From the NCBI GenBank assembly GCA_963756545.1, contig CAVWNY010000008.1:620001-684000 (forward strand): 64,000 nt of DNA. Reading direction: 5' to 3'. This DNA comes from DATFDN01 sp963756545. GTDB lineage: Bacteria > Pseudomonadota > Alphaproteobacteria > Acetobacterales > Acetobacteraceae. Positions 1 to 7,881 of the stretch are shown here, piece by piece (positions within the stretch are counted from its first letter, which is position 1; the number at the start of each line of letters is the position of its first letter). Under the pieces are notes generated by a model, which searched no databases, was not told the origin of the DNA, and saw only the letters and a program-made list of their open reading frames with translations. Made by a program: the position numbers and the translations under genes.

Positions 1-716
1 GCGAACGCGGGTTCCCCAAAGCTCCATTTGGGGCTCTCGACGATCACGTCCGGCGCGGCAAGCGGCTGGCGCGAGGCCATGCTGACATCCAGGAAGCCGG
101 GCGTTCCGGGCTCCACCGCGAGGGCGCTCAGGGCAAGCCCGGACAGCGCGCCATGATCGGGCACGCGGGCGTCGAACCGCGCGATCAGGTTTCCCGCCTC
201 CGGATCGGCCGTCGCCGCACCGGCCGGAAGATTCAGGGACATGTCGAGGTGCTTCGGCACGCAGATCTTGCCGCACACCAGCAAATCGGCCCCGCCGCGC
301 AGGACGATCGGCTCGCCGGGGCGTTTGGGATGGACGATCAGCGGAAACACCACCTCGTGGAGGTAGCCGAACGTGTCGATGCCGAACTGCGAGAACCGAG
401 TTGGGGCGGGCCAGCGCCAGTCCACGGCGGCCACATTCGTTGAGCCGGACCAATCCACCTGGGGCGGCGCCCCGGCGTCGCCTGGAGAGCGCCAGTAGGT
501 ATCCCACCCCTCGTCCAGCACGACCTGAAGCCCGGCGTGGATTTGGCTCCCTGCGCCCGCCGCATCGGTCGCGGTGAGAAGGCGGGCGCGCACCGTTCGT
601 CCGGACGCCCACGGGCCTGCGGCCGCCTGCGGCGCGGCGGCCGGCCAAGCGAGCAGGCCGACGATCGCGACCCCCACCGCGAGCCAGCGCCGCGCGACAT
701 CCGCGAACGACCTCAT
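1..716 (-). CDS. DsbD/ScsB-like thiol:disulfide interchange protein, N-terminal part (cut by window edge)
   Basis: The gene starts at an ATG at 716 and runs off the left edge after about 238 codons. Residues 1-33 form an export signal with a hydrophobic core (LAVGVAIVGLLAW) and Ala-rich cleavage region. What follows resembles the periplasmic N-terminal domain of the DsbD/ScsB family, including WDTYWRSPGDAGAPP, FGYLHEVVFPL and a cysteine pair in LLVCGKICVPKH. Members of the family pass electrons across the inner membrane to periplasmic thiol proteins and often contribute to copper tolerance. The start codon overlaps the merR stop by 4 nt (ATGA), so the two genes are co-transcribed. The transmembrane and thioredoxin domains expected downstream are outside the window, so the subfamily is not certain. 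Confidence 0.82.
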   Translation of the reverse strand, partial: MRSFADVARRWLAVGVAIVGLLAWPAAAPQAAAGPWASGRTVRARLLTATDAAGAGSQIHAGLQVVLDEGWDTYWRSPGDAGAPPQVDWSGSTNVAAVDWRWPAPTRFSQFGIDTFGYLHEVVFPLIVHPKRPGEPIVLRGGADLLVCGKICVPKHLDMSLNLPAGAATADPEAGNLIARFDARVPDHGALSGLALSALAVEPGTPGFLDVSMASRQPLAAPDVIVESPKWSFGEPAF

Positions 717-1141
717 GCGGCCTCCGTGGCGACATCCTCTCGGGAGGCTAGGGGCCGGCCCTCCAGGTCGCGCAAAATCGGACACTCCGGCCGATGGTCC
801 CCGCTGCACGCGTCGGCGAGTTCCTGCAAGGCTCCGGCCATCGCCGTCAGCTCCAGGATCCTCGCCCGCAAGTCGCTCACATGGGCCAGGGCGATGCGCT
901 TGACCTCCCGGCTCGGACGCTGGCTGTCCTGCCACAGGCCGACCAACAGCCTGATGCGATCCATCGGCAATCCGAAATTCCTGGCGCGGTGGATGAAGCG
1001 CAGCAGCTCGACCTCTCGCGTGCCGTATGTCCTGTAGCCGGCCTCGGTCCGCCCGGCTTTCGGGATAAGCCCGATGCTCTCGTAATAGCGGATCATTTTG
1101 GCAGACACGCTGCTCGCCGTCGAAGCCTGTCCAATGTTCAC
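713..1141 (-). CDS. MerR-family transcriptional regulator, CueR-like
   Basis: This 142-aa protein has the MerR winged-helix signature near its start (SAKMIRYYESIGLIPKAGRT), followed by a dimerisation helix and a C-terminal cysteine-bearing loop (ADACSGDHRPECPILRD). That Cys-x7-Cys spacing is typical of copper/silver-type MerR sensors. I chose the GTG at 1141 because AAGGAG lies 8 nt upstream and the usual N-terminus (xNIGQAS) starts there; the longer upstream reading is not MerR-like. The gene overlaps the DsbD-like gene by 4 nt and has its own 19-bp-spacer promoter, so it probably controls its own operon in response to a metal. Copper as ligand is inferred. Confidence 0.88.
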   Translation of the reverse strand: MNIGQASTASSVSAKMIRYYESIGLIPKAGRTEAGYRTYGTREVELLRFIHRARNFGLPMDRIRLLVGLWQDSQRPSREVKRIALAHVSDLRARILELTAMAGALQELADACSGDHRPECPILRDLEGRPLASREDVATEAA

Positions 1142-1175
1142 CGCAATCTCCTTGAGGGCAATCCAGCCGACACCA

Positions 1176-1206
1176 CAGATAATGGTTCTTATCATGGGAA
1201 GGTCAA
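1176..1206 (-). promoter_or_regulatory. MerR-type promoter (19-bp spacer) for merR-dsbD-like operon
   Basis: On the minus strand, TTGACC (1206-1201) and TATCTG (1181-1176) are separated by exactly 19 bp. Promoters activated by MerR-family DNA untwisting have this over-long spacing. The sequence just after the -35 box (ACCTTCCCAT) matches the left half-site of CueR-type operators; the right half is poorly conserved. It lies 35 nt upstream of the merR GTG, which fits autoregulation. Confidence 0.7.
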
Positions 1207-1286
1207 AATGGCTGAACCCTGGGCGGCCACCGGCTCGGGCCCTTCCCGCCTTGTTGCCCGGCTTGGGGCGCCGTATGTGTTGGGCC

Positions 1287-1823
1287 ATGCGCTTCCGACT
1301 GATGATGGCCGTCGCCGCGCTCGCGGCCGCCGCCGCTTTGCCCGCAGGCGCCGCGCCGCGCCACGACGCCTCCCGCCATGAGCCGGAGGCGTCCGGCGGC
1401 CCGTCTGCACTTGGCAAGTTCGCCGACTGGACCGCCGCCCGTTACCAGCGCGCCGGTCAGACCGTGTGCTATGCCTTCACCCGCGCCAAATCCTCGCAGC
1501 CCGCTGAGCCGGGAGCGGCATCGCTGCTGACCGTGACCGAGCGGCCGGCCAGCCGTGACGAGGTGGCGATCAGCGCGGGCGCACCTTACCCCAAGGACGC
1601 GAGCATCACGCTCCAGGTCGGCCAGACCGAACTCGACTTCTACACCGCCGGCAAGGATGCCTTTGCCCGCGACGGCAAGGCCGCGGTTGCGGCGCTGCGG
1701 CGCGGCGGCCAGGCCATCGCGCGCGGCCCCGGCGTGCATGCAGCGCGCGTGATCGACACGTTCAGCCTCCAGGGCTTCGCCCCGGCGTACGAGGTGATCA
1801 CCAAGACCTGTCCAGCCCACTGA
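1287..1823 (+). CDS. Invasion-associated locus B (IalB) family protein, secreted
   Basis: This is a 178-aa protein starting MRFRLMMAVAALAAAAALPAG, a clear Sec signal peptide. The mature part has the IalB layout: a W-containing opening (KFADWTAARY), a first cysteine in TVCYAF, a long beta-rich middle and a final cysteine two residues from the end (TKTCPAH). IalB proteins are small periplasmic or outer-membrane-associated proteins of alphaproteobacteria; their molecular role is mostly unknown despite the name. I chose the ATG at 1287 because it begins the signal peptide; sequence upstream belongs to the divergent merR promoter. The stop is followed after one base by the rlmN start, so the two are probably co-transcribed. 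Confidence 0.8.
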   Translation: MRFRLMMAVAALAAAAALPAGAAPRHDASRHEPEASGGPSALGKFADWTAARYQRAGQTVCYAFTRAKSSQPAEPGAASLLTVTERPASRDEVAISAGAPYPKDASITLQVGQTELDFYTAGKDAFARDGKAAVAALRRGGQAIARGPGVHAARVIDTFSLQGFAPAYEVITKTCPAH

Positions 1824-1824
1824 A

Positions 1825-3003
1825 ATGTCCTCGGCCGGCGCAACACTGGAGCTGACGGACTCCGAACGGGCCCGCATCCTCGCAAAATCGGCCCTGTTCG
1901 ACCCGCCGCCCGCGCAGCTTCCCGACGGAAGGCGCGATCTGATCGGCCTGTCGCGCGAGGAGCTTGCAGCCGAGATGGAGGCGATCGGCGAGGCGCCGTT
2001 CCGCGCCCGCCAGCTCTGGCAATGGCTCTACAACCAAGGCGAGGTTGACTTCGCCCGCATGTCCTCCATCGCACGCCCCCTGCAAGCGCGCCTCGCCGAG
2101 CGGTTCGTGATCGGGCGCCCGCAGGCGGCGCTGGTGCAGACATCGGAGGACGAGGCGCGCAAGTTCCTGTTCCGCTTCCGTGACGGGCAGGAGGCGGAGA
2201 CGGTGTACATCCCGGACCGGCGGGAGGATCGTGGCGCGGTCTGCATCTCTTCGCAGGTCGGCTGCACGCTGTCCTGCCGGTTCTGTCACACCGGCACGCA
2301 GCGGCTGGCGCGCAACCTGGGCGCGGCGGAGATCGTCGGGCAGTTCATGGCGGCGCGCGATGCCTACGGCGAGTGGCCCAGTCCGCGCGGGGAGACACCG
2401 CGCCTTCTGTCCACCATCGTGCTGATGGGCATGGGCGAGCCGCTCTACAATTACGCGAACGTGGCCAAGGCGATGCGGATCGTGATGGACAACGAGGGGA
2501 TCGCGCTGTCACGTCGGCGCATCACGCTCTCCACGTCCGGCGTGGTGCCGATGATGGACCGCGCGGGTTCCGAGCTTGGCGTCAACCTCGCGGTCTCGCT
2601 GCACGCCGTCCGCGACGATCTGCGCGACGAGCTGGTGCCGCTCAACCGCAAATATCCCATCGCCGAGCTGATGGCCGCGTGCCGGCGCTATCCCGGCGCC
2701 TCGAACGCGCGCCGGATCACGTTCGAATATGTCATGCTAAAGGGGGTGAACGACACTCAGGCGGACGCGCGGGAGCTGGTGCGGCTGATCCGGGGGATTC
2801 CGGTGAAGGTGAACCTGATCCCCTTCAACCCCTGGCCGGGCAGCGCCTTCGAGACCAGCAGCGGCAATGCGATCGCTCGCTTCGCCAAGATCGTGATGGA
2901 CGCCGGCTATTCCGCGCCGGTGCGATCCCCGCGCGGGCGCGACATCCTGGCGGCGTGCGGGCAGTTGCGGACGGAGAGCGAGGGAAAGCGCCCGGCGGCG
3001 TGA
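1825..3003 (+). CDS. rlmN: Dual-specificity 23S rRNA/tRNA adenine-C2 methyltransferase RlmN
   Basis: This 392-aa radical SAM enzyme methylates C2 of A2503 in 23S rRNA and A37 in some tRNAs. The [4Fe-4S]-binding motif is in GCTLSCRFCHTG (three cysteines spaced CxxxCxxC), followed by the SAM-binding GEPLYN and by VSLHAVRDDLRDELVPLN. A C-terminal cysteine, which in the family carries the methyl intermediate, sits in ILAACGQLR. The N-terminal accessory domain (QLWQWLYNQG) is complete and the length is normal. The start lies one base after the ialB stop. The gene is housekeeping and has no unusual features. Confidence 0.97.
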   Translation: MSSAGATLELTDSERARILAKSALFDPPPAQLPDGRRDLIGLSREELAAEMEAIGEAPFRARQLWQWLYNQGEVDFARMSSIARPLQARLAERFVIGRPQAALVQTSEDEARKFLFRFRDGQEAETVYIPDRREDRGAVCISSQVGCTLSCRFCHTGTQRLARNLGAAEIVGQFMAARDAYGEWPSPRGETPRLLSTIVLMGMGEPLYNYANVAKAMRIVMDNEGIALSRRRITLSTSGVVPMMDRAGSELGVNLAVSLHAVRDDLRDELVPLNRKYPIAELMAACRRYPGASNARRITFEYVMLKGVNDTQADARELVRLIRGIPVKVNLIPFNPWPGSAFETSSGNAIARFAKIVMDAGYSAPVRSPRGRDILAACGQLRTESEGKRPAA

Positions 3004-3057
3004 CTTCGCAGTCGTGCTCGGCACTTATACCAGCGGCCTAATTCCTGACCTTTGTTT

Positions 3058-3146
3058 CGTCATTCCCACGAAAGCGGGAATCCGAGGGGGAACGGCACGC
3101 AATCTCCATGCGTGTGGCCTGGATGCCCGCTTTCGCGGGCATGACG
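3058..3146. repeat. REP-like palindromic repeat, family A, copy 1
   Basis: Two facing copies of a palindrome with a CCCGCGAAAGCGGG-type core lie here: CGTCATTCCCACGAAAGCGGG at the left, and GCCCGCTTTCGCGGGCATGACG at the right. Related units occur at 11766-11800, 24903-24984 and 44024-44098. They are non-coding and intergenic, with conserved CGTCAT/ATGACG borders, like dispersed REP elements of alphaproteobacteria. Function is unknown; transcript-end stabilisation downstream of rlmN is possible. Confidence 0.75.
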
Positions 3147-3229
3147 AGTAGGGGTTGGGACAAAAAGGCGGTTGGTATTACGGCGTGGCACGTCTTGCAC
3201 TCGTTCCCTTACTTCCTTACTTTGCCCCT

Positions 3230-3466
3230 ATGCTCGCGAAACTGACAGCCAAAAACCAGCTTACCCTACCCCGGAAGGCCGTTCAGGCAGCCGGCAATCC
3301 GTCCCATTTCGAGGTCGAGATCGACGGTGACCGACTGGTGTTGATCCCGGCCCGGCCAGAAGCCGCCGGTGCGGTCCGCCGCAAGCTGGAAGCCCTGGGG
3401 CTGACGCCCGACGACGTGACCGACGCCATCGCGTGGGCGCGGAAGGGGAACGCTGAGGAGCGTTGA
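3230..3466 (+). CDS. AbrB/SpoVT-type antitoxin-like DNA-binding protein
   Basis: This is a 78-aa protein beginning MLAKLTAKNQLTLPRKAVQA, the swapped-hairpin AbrB motif found in VapB/MazE-like antitoxins. The remainder (DRLVLIPARPEA, then a basic C-terminal helix) would contact a partner toxin. I chose the ATG at 3230 because it starts directly at the AbrB domain; the sequence before it is repeat DNA. The stop overlaps the TTG start of the PIN-domain gene, the usual coupling of an antitoxin-toxin pair. It presumably represses its own promoter and neutralises the PIN nuclease; both are family inferences. Confidence 0.78.
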   Translation: MLAKLTAKNQLTLPRKAVQAAGNPSHFEVEIDGDRLVLIPARPEAAGAVRRKLEALGLTPDDVTDAIAWARKGNAEER

Positions 3467-3882
3467 CCGCCTTGCGCGCGGTATTCGACACCAATGTCGT
3501 CGTCTCGGCGCTGGTGTTCGGCCGGCGCCTAGCGTGGTTGCGGCAAGCATGGGCAAGGGGAATGGTGATCCCGGCTGTCTGCCGGGAAACCACTGACGAG
3601 CTGCTGCGTGTGCTGAGCTATCCCAAATTCCGCCTGAGCGCGGCCGAATGTCGCATTCTCCTCGAGGACTTCCTGCCTTATGCGGAGGTCACGTCGGCTC
3701 TCGATAGGGCGGCAACGCTTCCCATGAAGATTCGCGATCGCGACGATACGATCTTCCTGCAACTTGCGTTGGCCGCACGGGTGCCGCTGGTCAGCGGCGA
3801 CGCCGATCTGATGGTGCTTCGCGACCTGGCTCCGGTTCCGATCTGGTCGGTCGCCGAACTGCAACGCCGCCTCTTCGAATAG
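3463..3882 (+). CDS. PIN-domain ribonuclease, putative toxin
   Basis: This 139-aa protein has PIN fold hallmarks: FDTNVVVSALV near the N-terminus gives the first acidic residue, RDRDDTIFLQLA in the middle gives further acidic residues, and VSGDADLMVLRDL gives the last aspartates. It resembles the COG1569-type PIN toxins that cleave RNA with Mg2+ or Mn2+. The start is a TTG at 3463 with GAGGAG just upstream and a 4-nt overlap with the antitoxin stop. With its AbrB-type partner it forms a probable type II toxin-antitoxin module, in a VapBC-like arrangement. Confidence 0.8.
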   Translation: MTALRAVFDTNVVVSALVFGRRLAWLRQAWARGMVIPAVCRETTDELLRVLSYPKFRLSAAECRILLEDFLPYAEVTSALDRAATLPMKIRDRDDTIFLQLALAARVPLVSGDADLMVLRDLAPVPIWSVAELQRRLFE

Positions 3883-3886
3883 GCAC

Positions 3887-5539
3887 CTACGGCAGCGCCG
3901 GCCGCCACGCATCCTCCAATCCCCGCACGCGCGGCAGCAGGATCATGTCCCACGGGCTCGGCATCGGGCCGACCGTAACATGCACCAGGGCCGGGCACCC
4001 GGCGCTGAACGCCTCGCGCAGGCAGGCCTCAAGCTCCTCCGGCGTCGTCGCGCGATACGCCCCGGCGCCGAAGCTGCGGGCGAAGGCGACGAAGTCGGGG
4101 TTGGCGAGGTCGCAGGCGATCAGGCGGTTGCCGTACTGGTGTTCCTGGATGCGGCGGACGTTGCCGAAGGCGCCGTCGTCGAACACCACCGCGACCACCG
4201 GCAGGTTGTGGCGCATGGCGGTCGCCAGTTCCTGCGCCTGATACATGAAGCCGCCATCGCCGGCGACGCAGACCACCTTGCGGCCGGGCAGTGCCGCCTG
4301 CGCGCCCAGCGCGGCCCCATAAGCCCAGCCGAGATTGTCCTGATAGCCGGGCGAGAGATAGCGGCGCGAGGCGGCAACGGGCCAGGCGAGGCGGCTCACG
4401 AAGCCGATCTGCGTCACGCCTTCCACATAGATGCCGTCTTCGGGCAGCGCGGCGCGGATGGCGCGCAGGAAGCCCATCTGCGGCTCCAGGCGGGAGAGCT
4501 TCCCGTCGAACCAGGCGCGCGCGGCGGCGCGTTCGCCGTTCCAGGCGGCGGCCGTCCGTCCGCGCGCGTCCAAAGCGTCACCCAGCGCGCCCAATGCCTC
4601 GGCGGCATCGGCGGTGATCGCGCACGCCGGGCGGCGGAAGCGGTCGTGCTCCGCCGGGTCGATGTCGATGCGAACCACGGGCAGAGTTTGGTCGATGCCC
4701 CACACGCTCTGCTGCCAGTAGAGCCGCGTGCCGACGGCGAGAACAATATCGGCCTCGCGCCAGAAACGATGCCCCTCGGTAAACGAGACGGCCAAGGGGT
4801 GCGTCGTCGGGATAACGCCGCGCCCTCGGCGAAAGGTGGACACCGGCGCGCCAAGCAGCTCGGCCACCCGGAGCAGCGCCGGCCCCGCGTCGAGCGCGCC
4901 GGCGCCGGCCACGATCAGCGGCCGTTTGGCCTTCGCCAGCATGTCGGCGGCGCGCTCGATCGCGAGGGGATCGAGCGGCGGGACGACGCGCGGCAGCGGG
5001 TCAGGCACCTCGGCCGGACCCGCCATCGCCCAGGTGTCGATCGCGCACTCCAGCGCCACGGGTCCGGCCCGGCCGGATATCGCGGCGCGGATCGCCTCGG
5101 CCACCAGCGCCCCAGCCTCGTGCGGAGCACGGATGCGCGCGGCGTGCTTCGTCAGGTGACGCAGGAGCCCGAGCTGGTCGGGGATCTCGTGCAAATGCCC
5201 GTGCCCCTGGTCGATGGCGAAGGACGCGATCTGCCCGGCGATCGCGAGCACCGGCGCATTCATGCCGAGCGCGGTCAGCAACGCGGCGGAGGCGTTCAGC
5301 AGCCCCGGTCCGGGCACCACCGAGAACGCCTGCGGCCGGCCCGTCACCAGCGCCGCCCCGAGCGCCATGTAGGCGGCGGTCTGCTCATGGCGCGTGTGGA
5401 TCACCCGCAGCCGGTCCTGCGCGCCATGTGCCGCGTCGAACAGGTGGTCGTTGTGGACCCCCGGAAGGGCATAGAGCGTGTCGATCCCATGCCGCATCAG
5501 GCTCTCGACCGTCGCGGCGGCGGTGGTTATGCGATCCAT
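3887..5539 (-). CDS. Thiamine diphosphate-dependent enzyme, acetolactate synthase-like
   Basis: This 550-aa protein shows the three-domain layout of the ThDP decarboxylase/carboligase superfamily. The N-terminal PYR domain has the catalytic glutamate in HTRHEQTAAYMALGAA. The central domain contains KAKRPLIVAGAGA. The C-terminal PP domain has GDGGFMYQAQELATAMRHN, the Mg/ThDP-binding motif. The substrate cannot be read from sequence; the family includes acetolactate synthase, benzoylformate decarboxylase and sulfoacetaldehyde acetyltransferase. It starts 14 nt after the stop of the cupin gene and is the last gene of a four-gene minus-strand cluster with a DapA-like aldolase, which suggests 2-oxo-acid catabolism rather than branched-chain amino acid synthesis. 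No small regulatory subunit is adjacent. Confidence 0.85.
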   Translation of the reverse strand: MDRITTAAATVESLMRHGIDTLYALPGVHNDHLFDAAHGAQDRLRVIHTRHEQTAAYMALGAALVTGRPQAFSVVPGPGLLNASAALLTALGMNAPVLAIAGQIASFAIDQGHGHLHEIPDQLGLLRHLTKHAARIRAPHEAGALVAEAIRAAISGRAGPVALECAIDTWAMAGPAEVPDPLPRVVPPLDPLAIERAADMLAKAKRPLIVAGAGALDAGPALLRVAELLGAPVSTFRRGRGVIPTTHPLAVSFTEGHRFWREADIVLAVGTRLYWQQSVWGIDQTLPVVRIDIDPAEHDRFRRPACAITADAAEALGALGDALDARGRTAAAWNGERAAARAWFDGKLSRLEPQMGFLRAIRAALPEDGIYVEGVTQIGFVSRLAWPVAASRRYLSPGYQDNLGWAYGAALGAQAALPGRKVVCVAGDGGFMYQAQELATAMRHNLPVVAVVFDDGAFGNVRRIQEHQYGNRLIACDLANPDFVAFARSFGAGAYRATTPEELEACLREAFSAGCPALVHVTVGPMPSPWDMILLPRVRGLEDAWRPALP

Positions 5540-5553
5540 GCGCGCGCCCGGGT

Positions 5554-6315
5554 CTAGCGCGCCGGCGCTGGCGAATTGGCCTGGGTGTCCGGCAGCACCG
5601 CCGGCGCGCCCTCCGGATTGACGTTGAAGGCGAGGAACGTCAGCGGCTGCGGACCCGGATTGCCCCATTGATGGACCATCCCGAACGGCTCGTAGATCAG
5701 CGAGCCAGGCGGCCGCGGGATGGTACGGCCGTCGATCGTGTTCGCGCCGGTTCCCGAGACGATGTAGTAGACCGCCCCGCCCGAGCGATGGTGCGGCGGG
5801 TTCGACGGCATCCCCGGCGGGAACGTGATACGCGACAGGTTGATGTCGTAGGGACCGGGCTTGAGGCCGGGCAGCGGCGCCGGGGAGCGGAACAGTTCCT
5901 CGGCCGTGGCGGCAACCGGCTGGTTCAGGGCGGCGGCCGGAGCAAGCAGCAAATCCAGCAGGATCGACGGCTCGCCGCCGACCGGCGACACGGTCGCGAC
6001 CACGCCTGCCGGGACGACGAGTCCTTGACCGGCGGCGAGCGTGTTGGCGGCACCGCCCAGCGTGACGGTGCTGCCGCCGTACAATTGGTAGAAAATCCCG
6101 TTCGGTCCCGTGAACCGGCTCGCCCCCGTGGAAGGCAGGGAGACCTTCAGCACACGGAAATACTCCGGCGTTCCGACGACGCTCGGAAGCTTGCCCGAGG
6201 CGACCACCGTGCGCGTGATCTTTGGGGGAACGGGCGCGGTCTGCGCCTCGGCACGCGGCCACCCGGGGGCGCTCAGCAGCGCGATCCCGATCGCCATCCC
6301 AGTCGCGACGCGCAT
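5554..6315 (-). CDS. Exported bicupin-type protein
   Basis: This 253-aa protein carries a signal peptide (VATGMAIGIALLSAPGWPRAEA). Two cupin-like halves follow, an N-terminal one around IFYQLYGGSTVTLGG and a C-terminal one around PHHRSGGAVYYIVSGTG and FGMVHQWGN. Histidines typical of a metal site (PHHRS, VHQW) are present only in the second half. Cupins range from storage proteins to dioxygenases and sugar isomerases, so no reaction can be assigned. I chose the ATG at 6315 over the GTG at 6318, which would fall one base after the upstream stop. The gene is packed between the DapA-like aldolase and the ThDP enzyme and is presumably periplasmic. Confidence 0.75.
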   Translation of the reverse strand: MRVATGMAIGIALLSAPGWPRAEAQTAPVPPKITRTVVASGKLPSVVGTPEYFRVLKVSLPSTGASRFTGPNGIFYQLYGGSTVTLGGAANTLAAGQGLVVPAGVVATVSPVGGEPSILLDLLLAPAAALNQPVAATAEELFRSPAPLPGLKPGPYDINLSRITFPPGMPSNPPHHRSGGAVYYIVSGTGANTIDGRTIPRPPGSLIYEPFGMVHQWGNPGPQPLTFLAFNVNPEGAPAVLPDTQANSPAPAR

Positions 6316-6319
6316 CACG

Positions 6320-7240
6320 CTAGGCCGCCCTCGCCAGCGTGACGCCGCTGGCGTCGAACGCGGCGAACAGCGTCGCCTCCTGCCCCGCGCTCAGCTTCAG
6401 GTGCGGCGGGCGGATGTTGGTCCAGCGCGCGTCGCCGGTGTTGCGCGCGACCAGCGACTTGAGGGCGGGAATCAGCGGCACCGAGGTCACCGCCTTGCGC
6501 GTGGCGGTCAGGATGCGCTGCGCCTCCTCGCCCGCCGCGTTGTCTGGGTTCGCATAGACGCGCGCGCCGGCTGCGCAGTTCACATTCGATGCCGCGGTGA
6601 TGCAGCCGGCGCCGCCGGCGGCGAGCATCCGCGTCAGCAGGCTGTCGTCGCCCGCGTACACCTCGAACCCGTCCTTCGCGTAGTGCTCGGCATAGGCGCG
6701 GCTGTTGGCGAAGTCGCCGCTGCTGTCCTTGATCCCCTTCACCACGCCGGGAAATGCCGCGAGCAACCGGCTGATCAGCGCCAGACCGAACCCGATCACC
6801 GCCTGCTGCGGGAAGTGGTACAGGAAGATCTTGATGTCGCCGCCGGTGCGCTGGATGACTTCGCTGAAATAGGCGAACAGCCCGTCATCCGACGGGTTCT
6901 TGTAGTAGAACGGCGGCAGCAGCAGCGCCCCCCGGCACCCCAGGTCGGCGGCGCGGCGCGTGAGCAGCACGGTGTCGGTCAGCGCCGTCGTCCCCGTGCC
7001 GGGCATCAGCTTCGCGGCGGGAACGCCGCGCGCGACCAAACCCTCCATCGCCGCGAGCCGCTCGTCGATCCCCAGGCTGTTGGCCTCGCCGGTCGTTCCC
7101 AGAATGGCGAGGTTGTTGCAGCCATTGGCGAGCAGCCAGCGGCAATGCGCCGCCATCCGATCGAGATCGACCGAGAGGTCCGGGTTCATGGGCGTCAGCA
7201 CGGCGGCGTTCACGCCGCCGAACAGGGCGTCGGTCATCAT
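6320..7240 (-). CDS. DapA/NanA-superfamily aldolase or dehydratase
   Basis: This 306-aa protein of the dihydrodipicolinate synthase superfamily has NLAILGTTGEANSL (the T-T pair that contacts the substrate carboxylate), the tyrosine in KIFLYHFPQQ and the Schiff-base lysine in VVKGIKDSSGD. Full-length class I aldolase barrels of this family cleave or condense pyruvate-containing substrates (N-acetylneuraminate, KDG, hydroxybenzylidenepyruvate and others). The gene is unlikely to be the lysine-biosynthetic dapA, given its cluster with a cupin and a ThDP enzyme. Its ATG overlaps the stop of the YcgN-family gene by 4 nt. Confidence 0.86.
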   Translation of the reverse strand: MMTDALFGGVNAAVLTPMNPDLSVDLDRMAAHCRWLLANGCNNLAILGTTGEANSLGIDERLAAMEGLVARGVPAAKLMPGTGTTALTDTVLLTRRAADLGCRGALLLPPFYYKNPSDDGLFAYFSEVIQRTGGDIKIFLYHFPQQAVIGFGLALISRLLAAFPGVVKGIKDSSGDFANSRAYAEHYAKDGFEVYAGDDSLLTRMLAAGGAGCITAASNVNCAAGARVYANPDNAAGEEAQRILTATRKAVTSVPLIPALKSLVARNTGDARWTNIRPPHLKLSAGQEATLFAAFDASGVTLARAA

Positions 7241-7713
7241 GGGGCCTTCTCCTTCTCACGCCGAGCGCGCGGCATCCGTCCCGGCCACTCGCTGATGTGG
7301 TGCTCAAGCGGACCGGCCCGCCGCTCCGAGACCGCGCGCCCGCGTACCGACACTCCGGCATCGTGGACCGTATGCGGATCGCCCGAGACGAGCGGGTGCC
7401 ACCACGCCAGATCCTTGCCCTCGGCAAGCCGGCGGTAGGCGCAGGACGGCGGCAGCCAGTCCACTTCGCGCACCGTGGCGGGCGTCAGATGCACGCAGTC
7501 CGGCACGCGACGGTGACGCTCGACGTAATCCTTGCATCGGCAGGCATGGAGATCGAGCAGATGGCACGCGACATTGGTGAACGACAGCGCGCCATCGTCC
7601 TCGTGGCGCAGCTTGTGCAGACAGCAGCGCCCGCATCCATCGCACAGTGACTCCCATTCCTCGGAAGTCATCTCCTCAAGCTGCTTGGTCTTCCAGAACG
7701 GGCGCGGCGTCAT
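7237..7713 (-). CDS. YcgN/UPF0260-family cysteine-cluster protein
   Basis: This 158-aa protein starts with FWKTKQLEEMTSEEWESLCD and carries the family cysteine pattern CDGCGRCCLHKL, then CHLLDLHACRCKDY and PDCVHLT. These cysteines resemble those of zinc/iron-sulfur-binding CxxCxxxCC proteins. The middle motif DWLPPSCAYRRLAEGKDL and the end HHISEWPG are also typical of UPF0260. Function is not known. The stop overlaps the start of the downstream aldolase by 4 nt, so they are probably co-transcribed, though a functional link is not evident because YcgN genes occur in many contexts. Confidence 0.9.
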   Translation of the reverse strand: MTPRPFWKTKQLEEMTSEEWESLCDGCGRCCLHKLRHEDDGALSFTNVACHLLDLHACRCKDYVERHRRVPDCVHLTPATVREVDWLPPSCAYRRLAEGKDLAWWHPLVSGDPHTVHDAGVSVRGRAVSERRAGPLEHHISEWPGRMPRARREKEKAP

Positions 7714-7800
7714 GCCGCCAAGCTAGGGCAAATCGCGCCCGACCGGAAATCCGCCGCTCAACGGGGCGGCCCCCAAATGTCGCGAGAACGCCGCCCGCAC

Positions 7801-7843
7801 CCCCCCCCGACCCCCTCCCCTTGCGGGAGGGGGTCGGGGGGGG
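7801..7843. repeat. Perfect 19-bp palindrome, repeat family B, copy 1
   Basis: This is a perfect inverted repeat of 19 bp per arm with a 5-nt loop. The left arm is eight C, then GA, five C, T and three C (7801-7819); the right arm is its complement (7825-7843). The central unit, CCCTCCCCTTGCGGGAGGG, recurs at 34697-34718 and 60771-60805. The copy lies between the YcgN gene start and the SYLF gene stop and could act as a transcript hairpin. It is non-coding. Confidence 0.8.
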
Positions 7844-7881
7844 CGAGCAAGAGAACGGGCCAGAAAACTAGGGCGCTGGCA

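Noticed and set aside
3980..5557. Long open reading frame on the plus strand opposite the ThDP enzyme
   Set aside because: It is Arg/Gly/His-rich with no domain features and is fully antisense to a gene with clear catalytic motifs; high GC keeps such frames open.
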